A DNA stretch of 17,235 nucleotides, from the NCBI GenBank assembly GCA_964554415.1, contig CAZKON010000019.1, positions 1-17,235 on the forward strand. Reading direction: 5' to 3'. Made by a program: the position numbers and the translations under genes. The notes beneath the pieces were generated by a model. That model did no database searches and was not told where the DNA came from. It saw nothing but the letters and a program-made list of their open reading frames with translations. Source of the DNA: JAGVXD01 sp964554415 (lineage in GTDB: Archaea; Nanobdellota; Nanobdellia; Pacearchaeales; GW2011-AR1). The stretch's first letter is position 1; each line of letters opens with the position of its first letter. This document shows, one piece after another, positions 1 to 3,772 of the stretch.

Positions 1-48
1 AGATTCAATTGCCAGAATCTTGATGTAGCGAAGGCTTAGGAAATCTCT

Positions 49-216
49 TTATTTTTGAGCATGTGGTTGCCGAGAAATCAGGCGAAGAAGACCGATTATT
101 ATCAAGTAAATTCCTATAGCAATTGCAAGAATGTCGGGCCAAATGATGATAATTATACCGACGATAATTGAAAGTATCGGGATGAGATCGAGGTATTTGG
201 CTTGTTTTTTAGGCAT
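49..216 (-). CDS. small DUF3096-like membrane protein, 55 aa
   Basis: Reading the minus strand from the ATG at 216 to the TAA at 49 gives a 55-residue protein. It has a short basic N-terminus (MPKKQAKYLDL), two hydrophobic segments (about residues 11-26 and 28-47) joined by a WPD turn, and a polar C-terminus ending RQPHAQK. The pattern of a hydrophobic stretch, a Pro turn and AIAIGIYLIIIGLLRLI resembles DUF3096, a family of tiny two-helix membrane proteins of unknown function in archaea and bacteria; this is recognition by eye. A TATA-like box (AAAATATTTATA on the minus strand, 238-249) is centred about 27 bases ahead of the ATG, so the mRNA is probably leaderless or nearly so. The gene points away from the repeat-bearing regulatory region of the next gene. 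The function is unknown. Confidence 0.72.
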   Translation of the reverse strand: MPKKQAKYLDLIPILSIIVGIIIIIWPDILAIAIGIYLIIIGLLRLISRQPHAQK

Positions 217-237
217 GTTTTAATGAGCAAAGTAGTC

Positions 238-249
238 TATAAATATTTT
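238..249 (-). promoter_or_regulatory. TATA box of the small membrane protein gene
   Basis: AAAATATTTATA on the minus strand, centred about 27 bases upstream of the ATG at 216. This is the normal archaeal distance from TATA box to transcription start when the start lies at or next to the initiation codon. Confidence 0.55.
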
Positions 250-274
250 GCGGTGTGGAAAAGAGACAAACGAG

Positions 275-485
275 TGTTTAAACAACAGGTGTTGGACACT
301 CTTGCACATATGTTTAGCGGAATTCAACACCTATGATTCTGTGATTTTTGAGAGATCATAGAAAAAATAAGCTGTTTAAACAGCAGATAAGGTGTTTTTG
401 GTTGTTTAAACAGCCTTAATTTATTATCTATAGGGTGTTTAACCATTTCTCTTCTGTCTTTTTGTGTGTTTAAAAGTATACTTGG
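275..485. repeat. TGTTTAAACAGC operator-like repeat array
   Basis: This noncoding stretch ahead of the 559-1200 gene holds iterated copies of one palindrome: TGTTTAAACA at 275-284, GCTGTTTAAACAGC at 371-384, TGTTTAAACAGC at 403-414, and weaker forms TGTTTAGC at 311-318, GTGTTTAAC at 435-443 and TGTTTAAAA at 477-485. Neighbouring later copies lie roughly 30, 33 and 41 bases apart, near whole helical turns. The half-site GCTGTTT/AAACAGC is the one that recurs inside the downstream gene. An 8-base inverted repeat, AGGTGTTG (287-294) with CAACACCT (325-332), lies in the same region. The likely role is a set of binding sites for the downstream winged-helix protein (inference). Confidence 0.7.
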
Positions 486-528
486 GAGGTTTGTTTTAGT
501 CTTGTTTTTAGGCTCTAAAAACGTAAGA

Positions 529-540
529 TTTAAATATTTA
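529..540 (+). promoter_or_regulatory. TATA box of the coiled-coil/winged-helix gene
   Basis: TTTAAATATTTA, centred about 25 bases before the ATG at 559, which places the transcription start at or beside the ATG (leaderless). A half-site GCTGTTG (542-548) lies between the box and the start codon, where a bound regulator could block transcription. Confidence 0.6.
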
Positions 541-558
541 AGCTGTTGATTAGATTGT

Positions 559-1200
559 ATGTTTGGATGGCTTTTTGGTAAAAAGGAAAAAACTTCTACT
601 CTAGAAATTAAAGATAGCTTTATGGCAGTAAAAAGAGATATGGATACTGTTGGAAAATGGATTAAACACCTTGACGGTCAAGATAAACAGCTGTTTGAAA
701 CATTAAATAGAATTAAACATGAATTATCGACGGTTAAAGAAGAGTTGTGGCGTCTGCGCGAGTCCCTTGAAATTACAAATCAAACACCTGAAACTAAACA
801 GCTGTTTGAAAAAACAGCTGTTGAGAACAAACAAACAGCTGTTTTAGATGTTGTAAATCCTGTTCAAACAGCTGTTCAAACAGCTAGTTTTTATGATTTT
901 TTTAAAAATCTTTCTTCGCAAGAAAGATTGATTCTTTTTACGATTATGAACAGCGATATGAAACTTAGTTATGAGGATCTGGCATTGTTACTAGGAAAAG
1001 AGAAATCTACCATAAGGGGACAAGTGAATGCCATCAAACAGAAAAAAGAGGGATTGATTGAGGAAATAAGTGAGAAAAATGGGAAAAAGAGAGTATATGT
1101 ACCTGAAGAAATCAGGGAAAAACTCGCAAAATATGCAAAAGTGAGAGTTGGAAAGAAGAGAAAAGTTCGTACTAGCTTAATTTCTGAGGAGTTAGTATGA
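559..1200 (+). CDS. coiled-coil / winged-helix DNA-binding protein carrying internal palindrome array
   Basis: A 213-residue protein with no named family that I recognise. Residues 1-10 (MFGWLFGKKE) are a short hydrophobic/basic head. Residues about 15-72 are strongly helical and heptad-like (coiled coil, probably dimerising). Residues 73-110 form a Gln/Thr/Val-rich linker. Residues 112-190 look like a winged helix: LSSQERLILFTI, then a recognition-helix-like LLLGKEKSTIRGQV, then a basic wing NGKKRVYV. The C-terminus is very basic (VGKKRKVRTS). It aligns by eye with the winged helix of the gene at 1687-2388 (LTVQEMLVYATI, SSIRDYI), so the two are distant paralogues with the same architecture. 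The linker codons are built from AAACAGCTGTTT palindromes that also occur upstream of the gene as TGTTTAAACAGC, so autoregulation or initiator-like binding to its own gene is plausible (inference). No Shine-Dalgarno is seen; translation is probably leaderless. Confidence 0.85.
   Translation: MFGWLFGKKEKTSTLEIKDSFMAVKRDMDTVGKWIKHLDGQDKQLFETLNRIKHELSTVKEELWRLRESLEITNQTPETKQLFEKTAVENKQTAVLDVVNPVQTAVQTASFYDFFKNLSSQERLILFTIMNSDMKLSYEDLALLLGKEKSTIRGQVNAIKQKKEGLIEEISEKNGKKRVYVPEEIREKLAKYAKVRVGKKRKVRTSLISEELV
685..889. repeat. AAACAGCTGTTT palindrome array inside coding sequence
   Basis: There are six copies of a 12-base palindrome. Exact AAACAGCTGTTT occurs at 685-696, 796-807 and 833-844; one-mismatch copies at 812-823 (ends TTG) and 866-877 (ends TTC); a half copy AAACAGCTAGTT at 878-889. 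The copies at 685 and 796 are read in frame as KQLF. The other four are shifted by one base and read as (K/Q)TAV or QTAS. Repetition of the same DNA word in two reading frames shows that the DNA word, not the peptide, is what recurs. Confidence 0.85.
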
Positions 1201-1391
1201 AAAAGTTCCTCGGAAAAGTGAAAAGTGAGAGTTGTAACAAGATGATTTTCGTAAGAAGATGAGAATTCGAGCAGTAATGGGCTGTTTTGAGTCTTTTTTA
1301 CTTGCGGAACAAAAAAGTGAGAAAAAAAGGACAAATATGAGGGACCGTTGCAGAACAATGGTTTTGAGAGTGAGAGTTTATAGTTGAAACA
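1201..1391. other. intergenic, purine-rich with a short direct repeat
   Basis: No credible gene is seen on either strand. AAAAGTGAGAGTTG at 1137-1150, in the end of the preceding gene, recurs at 1221-1234, and a partial copy GTGAGAGTT lies at 1370-1378. The stretch is rich in AAAAGTGA-type words and leads into the hairpin cluster that begins at 1392. Confidence 0.5.
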
Positions 1392-1561
1392 TCAAGAATT
1401 ACGTTTGCGCAATCCCCCTGCTTTGTTTGCGGGTAAGCAAACGTAATTCTTGAGCGCTTCAGGGATTTACAATCCCTGACAGTGCTCAAGGACAGAAGTC
1501 CTTGACATGCTCAAGAACCATACTTGCCGACACGCCATACACTTTAGTGTATGGTTCTTGA
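1392..1561. repeat. hairpin cluster 1 (TCAAG...CTTGA units)
   Basis: Four consecutive perfect inverted repeats lie between two convergent genes. (a) 1392-1453 has 17-base arms TCAAGAATTACGTTTGC / GCAAACGTAATTCTTGA. (b) 1459-1479 is TCAGGGATT-tac-AATCCCTGA. (c) 1486-1505 is TCAAGGAC-agaa-GTCCTTGA. (d) 1511-1561 has 13-base arms TCAAGAACCATAC / GTATGGTTCTTGA, with an inner competing hairpin CCATACACT-tt-AGTGTATGG at 1535-1554. Spacers are only 5-6 bases. The arms differ between units but stay complementary, so structure is conserved rather than sequence. The cluster could act as a bidirectional terminator, a structured RNA or a non-autonomous mobile palindrome; nothing here decides between them. 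1562-1686 shows no feature. Confidence 0.85.
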
Positions 1562-1686
1562 CAGATATAAAGTGAGTTATTTAACCGAACTCTAAAGAGA
1601 GAGTTATTCTGAAAAGATAGAGTCGTGGGAAGAAGAAAAGAGATAGCAAGAGCTTTTTGTGATAGTTATTCGGTCAGCGGTATAAG

Positions 1687-2388
1687 TTAAATTTCTCTAA
1701 GTGTGAGAATTGCTCGCAGAGAGGCAATCTTCTTTAATTCTATAGGAATTGAGAGGATTACTTTTTTATTATCTTGTTTTATCTTAATCAATGGTATGCC
1801 TTTTTTTGTGATTTTCAAAATATAATCACGAATAGAGCTTTCGGAGAGCTTGAGACGTTCGGCGACGATAGAGTAATCTACGGTGATTCCTTCTTCTTCG
1901 AGCTGATAGATTGTCGCATATACCAGCATTTCCTGAACAGTTAATGACTTAAACTGTCTTCGGAGTTCATGTTTAAAGTTATCGAGAGAATCTAATATTT
2001 CAGATACTTGCCTAATCTTAGTAGGGAGGGGTGTAATTCCAGGCGCTTCTGGGTGGAATTGTTGGTTTGAAAAGGTGTGTTGGTTTGTTTGTCTGTCTGT
2101 CTGTCTGTCTGTTGGAACCCCTTCATTTCCAGTGGAAATATCATTATTTTGGCTTTTTATGGCTTTTAGAGGCAATATATCTGTTGGATTGTTGGAATGT
2201 GTTGGACTGAAAGATTTGTTTGTTGGCGACTGGACCGTGTGTGCTGGAACGTTTGTTGGTTTGTCTGTCTGTCTTAAAGTTCGCTTTAATTCTTCAAGCT
2301 GCTCTGTTAGATAAACAATATAGGAACGTAATTCTTCAATATCTTGTTTAGCTCGTGTGAATGCCTCTTTTATTTTTGTGTCATCCAT
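1687..2388 (-). CDS. coiled-coil / winged-helix DNA-binding protein with CCAACA repeat linker
   Basis: A 233-residue protein. Residues 1-40 are a charged coiled coil (IKEAFTRAKQDIEELRSYIV and so on). Residues 41-125 are a disordered-looking linker rich in Thr, Pro, Asn and Gln with TDRQTDRQT. Residues about 135-233 are a winged helix (LTVQEMLVYATIYQL, ERLKLSESSIRDYILKITKKG, then a wing KIKQDNKKVILSI). It shares architecture and a similar winged helix with the convergent gene at 559-1200. The linker DNA holds eight CCAACA hexamers in three reading frames, two GACA microsatellites and an ORB-like motif. The minus-strand TATA-like AATATAAATCC (2419-2429) lies about 36 bases upstream, overlapping the stop of the small winged-helix gene. 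It is probably a DNA-binding regulator or replication/segregation factor; the exact role is unknown. Confidence 0.82.
   Translation of the reverse strand: MDDTKIKEAFTRAKQDIEELRSYIVYLTEQLEELKRTLRQTDKPTNVPAHTVQSPTNKSFSPTHSNNPTDILPLKAIKSQNNDISTGNEGVPTDRQTDRQTNQHTFSNQQFHPEAPGITPLPTKIRQVSEILDSLDNFKHELRRQFKSLTVQEMLVYATIYQLEEEGITVDYSIVAERLKLSESSIRDYILKITKKGIPLIKIKQDNKKVILSIPIELKKIASLRAILTLREI
2092..2111 (-). repeat. tetranucleotide microsatellite (TCTG)5
   Basis: Five perfect TCTG units on the plus strand (GACA type on the coding strand) encode the repeating TDRQTDRQT stretch. A shorter tract of the same unit (TCTGTCTGTCT, 2264-2274) lies near the other end of the linker. Gain or loss of one unit would shift the reading frame between the coiled coil and the winged helix. 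Confidence 0.8.
2116..2139 (-). promoter_or_regulatory. ORB-like (origin recognition box) motif inside the gene
   Basis: Read on the minus strand: TTCCA-CTGGAAAT-GAA-GGGG, a TTTCCA/TGGAAA dyad followed by a G-string. This is the layout known for archaeal Orc1/Cdc6 binding boxes. It sits within the CCAACA repeat array of the coiled-coil/winged-helix gene. A chance match cannot be excluded. Confidence 0.45.
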
Positions 2389-2421
2389 AATTGATAAAAA
2401 GAAGGAGAAGATTATAAGGAT

Positions 2422-2700
2422 TTATATTGTGCGCTGATGTTTTTTATAAATCTCGTAGACTTCGTTGGAAAGGCGCCAACGCCTGCGTGCTTTGTAGTCT
2501 TTGCCTGTGGCGTTTTTTGTGATTCCGACGACGAGCTTTTTGCTTTGAAGTTCCAGTAGAAGGGAAAGGGTAAACTCCTCGTCACGGGCTAATTCTCGAG
2601 AGATGGAAACTGTAAAGGCGTTGGCTGGGGCAATTGTAAACAGATGATGAAGGATTTGCTCAGCTATTTTGTCTTTTTTTTGTTGGGAAAGGCGAGGCAT
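2422..2700 (-). CDS. small winged-helix protein, 92 aa
   Basis: A small basic protein. It has an N-terminal helix (SQQKKDKIAEQILHHLF), a central helix-turn-helix-like segment (AFTVSISRELARDEEFTLSLLLELQSKKLVVGI), then a basic strand pair (GKDYKARRRWRLSNEVYEIYKKH) that fits the wing and last helix of a winged-helix fold. I do not recognise a named family. It reads divergently from the membrane protein gene at 2753. The TATA-like ATATTTAAA at 2721-2729 is centred 25 bases from this ATG, suggesting a leaderless transcript. It ends 33 bases before the start of the next minus-strand gene, so the two may be partly co-transcribed. The likely role is a local transcription regulator (inference). Confidence 0.72.
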   Translation of the reverse strand: MPRLSQQKKDKIAEQILHHLFTIAPANAFTVSISRELARDEEFTLSLLLELQSKKLVVGITKNATGKDYKARRRWRLSNEVYEIYKKHQRTI

Positions 2701-2720
2701 GGAAGATTGAAGAAAGGAGA

Positions 2721-2729
2721 ATATTTAAA
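2721..2729. promoter_or_regulatory. shared TATA-like box between divergent genes
   Basis: ATATTTAAA lies in the 52-base gap between the winged-helix gene (ATG at 2700, minus) and the membrane protein gene (ATG at 2753, plus), about 25 and 28 bases from the two starts. A single near-symmetric box could serve both directions. Confidence 0.45.
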
Positions 2730-2752
2730 GGTAGGGGGATGTTTTAAAGGGA

Positions 2753-3100
2753 ATGGGATGGAAAGAGTGGCCGGCGTGGTTGAAGGGAGGAATTATCTTA
2801 GCAGTAATTCATCTATTTGTTTTTGCTATCTTGGTTTATCCTGCTTATCTAAGGAACAAAAATGTGCCTGCACAATATGAACCTTGGCCTGTGACAATGA
2901 TTATGACAATACCTGACTTTCCAGTTTTTGTTTTGTTGTATAGCAAATTTGCTTACAATTTATTTGGAGAAGCTTTAGAGGGGTTTGCAACAATCTGGAT
3001 TATTATCTTTGGTACGCTTCAGTGGTTTGTTATTGGCGCAGGAATTGGATGGATTGTGGAGAAAATCAGGGGGAAGAAGACAGTTGGTGCAGAGAAGTAA
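2753..3100 (+). CDS. small membrane protein, about three transmembrane segments
   Basis: A 115-residue protein of unknown family. It begins MGWKEWPAWLKGG, followed by a hydrophobic segment at about 12-31, a loop with KNVPAQYEPWP, a second hydrophobic region at about 45-66 (IMTIPDFPVFVLLYSKFAY) and a third at about 76-100 (GFATIWIIIFGTLQWFVIGAGIGWIV). The C-terminus is basic and polar (EKIRGKKTVGAEK) and by the positive-inside rule is probably cytoplasmic. The nearby AAAGGG is a weak ribosome site at most. It is divergent from the small winged-helix gene, and its stop codon is immediately next to the stop of hicA on the other strand, with no base between. No function is assigned. Confidence 0.75.
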   Translation: MGWKEWPAWLKGGIILAVIHLFVFAILVYPAYLRNKNVPAQYEPWPVTMIMTIPDFPVFVLLYSKFAYNLFGEALEGFATIWIIIFGTLQWFVIGAGIGWIVEKIRGKKTVGAEK

Positions 3101-3334
3101 TTATACGCTAAGCAACTTCTCAAACTCTTCCCGAGAAAGGCGTGCGTCCTTCTTAATAATCTTCAGAAGAAGTCCACGGTCAAGCTTTTCTCCTGGATGA
3201 TTCGGAACAACGGTTGTTCTTCCATCGTCGTGCCGCAGAAAGACATGGCTACCTGATTGGCGGAGCACGTTAAATCCTGCTCTTCCAAGAATCTTGATGA
3301 GTTCGACTGCTGTCAATTGTGGCAATTTTGCCAT
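3101..3334 (-). CDS. hicA: HicA-family mRNA interferase toxin
   Basis: A 77-residue protein with the HicA (YcfA) fold signature: helix 1 (AVELIKILGRAGFNVLR), the catalytic QSGSH motif with His30, a strand VFLRHDDGRTTVVP, then NHPGEKLDRGLLLKIIKKDARLSREEFEKLL. HicA is a small dsRBD-like ribonuclease that cleaves mRNA and is neutralised by HicB. Its ATG follows the hicB stop codon with no gap, and GAGGT at the end of hicB serves as its ribosome site, so the two are translationally coupled. Length and motifs are typical and nothing is missing, so the toxin is probably functional. The antitoxin-first order is a known arrangement in this family. Confidence 0.9.
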   Translation of the reverse strand: MAKLPQLTAVELIKILGRAGFNVLRQSGSHVFLRHDDGRTTVVPNHPGEKLDRGLLLKIIKKDARLSREEFEKLLSV

Positions 3335-3541
3335 CTATACCTCGATTTTCTGGATGCCAATAAAATGAGAATGGATGACTTCATCCCGCGCAACTTCTAA
3401 GTAAAGAGATATCGCTTCTTTGATGCGTATGATAAGCTCGTCCATGCTTTTTGCCTGTGTGTGACATCCAGGAAGACCAACTACTTCTGCAATAAGATAT
3501 CCGTCTTCGCCCTTTTCAATAAGAATATTAAATTCTTCCAT
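3335..3541 (-). CDS. hicB: HicB-family antitoxin (short form)
   Basis: A 68-residue partial-RNase-H-like HicB domain: a strand pair (FNILIEKGEDGYLIAEVVGLPGCHTQ) followed by a helix (SMDELIIRIKEAISLYLEV). It lacks the C-terminal ribbon-helix-helix or HTH domain of long HicB forms, so it probably binds HicA but may not bind DNA by itself. The TATA-like minus-strand AGATTTTTAAGCC at 3561-3573 lies about 25 bases upstream. It forms a two-gene operon with hicA. The TCAAG hairpin cluster lies just upstream, between this operon and the divergent helicase gene. Confidence 0.88.
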   Translation of the reverse strand: MEEFNILIEKGEDGYLIAEVVGLPGCHTQAKSMDELIIRIKEAISLYLEVARDEVIHSHFIGIQKIEV

Positions 3542-3626
3542 TATTCCTTGAGTTCTTCGGGGCTTAAAAATCTTTCTGGCTTCCTCTTGTACACAAGCAT
3601 AAGTATCAAAAAAACGATGCGCCGCC

Positions 3627-3693
3627 CCACCTTAAACCTCAAAGACGTAAGTCTTTGATGGCACTCAAGAATCGAAGATTCTTGATGAGGTGG
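3627..3693. repeat. hairpin cluster 2, three-way-junction-like
   Basis: Two hairpins, TCAAAGAC-gtaa-GTCTTTGA (3639-3658) and TCAAGAATC-gaa-GATTCTTGA (3665-3685), are enclosed by an outer stem CCACCT (3627-3632) with AGGTGG (3688-3693). The ends TCAA/TTGA match the units of the clusters at 1392 and 7622. It lies between the divergent hicB and lhr genes and so cannot be a terminator for either. Confidence 0.8.
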
Positions 3694-3741
3694 AGTTTTC
3701 TGGAGGCTCCCCGACAGAAGTAATTTCTGAGTGAAGCAAAA

Positions 3742-3772
3742 TAATTAAATAGTTCTTTGAGGGAGGGGAGAG
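3742..3772 (+). promoter_or_regulatory. lhr promoter and ribosome binding site
   Basis: TATA-like TAATTAAATA at 3742-3751 lies about 26 bases before the ATG. The purine run GGGAGGGGAGAG (3761-3772), which includes GGAGG at 3762-3766, is a good Shine-Dalgarno and supports the ATG at 3773. Confidence 0.55.

Larger units (their letters stand above)
2060..2259 (-). repeat. CCAACA (TGTTGG on +) iterated repeat in coding sequence
   Basis: Eight copies of TGTTGG on the plus strand (2060-2065, 2078-2083, 2110-2115, 2182-2187, 2190-2195, 2200-2205, 2221-2226, 2254-2259). Four extend to TGTTGGA (at 2110, 2182, 2190 and 2200). In the gene's frame, five are read as Pro-Thr, one as Ser-Asn and two as Asn-Gln-His/Gln, so the hexamer recurs in all three frames. 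One more TGTTGGA lies at 290-296, in the control region of the paralogous gene. Confidence 0.75.

Noticed and set aside
969..1358. 129-residue open frame on the minus strand
   Set aside because: It overlaps the 3' half of the winged-helix gene antisense, is Phe/Ser-rich as expected from reversed Lys/Glu-rich codons, and has no recognisable domain.
1298..1489. 63-residue open frame on the minus strand
   Set aside because: It runs through the 62-base palindrome and adjacent hairpins; composition and position indicate chance.
1392..1561. CRISPR array
   Set aside because: The units are palindromes with variable stems and 5-6 base spacers, not identical repeats with unique 30-40 base spacers, and no cas genes are near.
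2075..2314. 79-residue plus-strand frame with VCLSVCLSV
   Set aside because: It is the antisense reading of the TCTG microsatellite and CCAACA repeats within a better-supported gene.
3461..3658. 65-residue plus-strand frame across hicB and the hairpins
   Set aside because: It is antisense to hicB and ends inside hairpin cluster 2; no coding signal.
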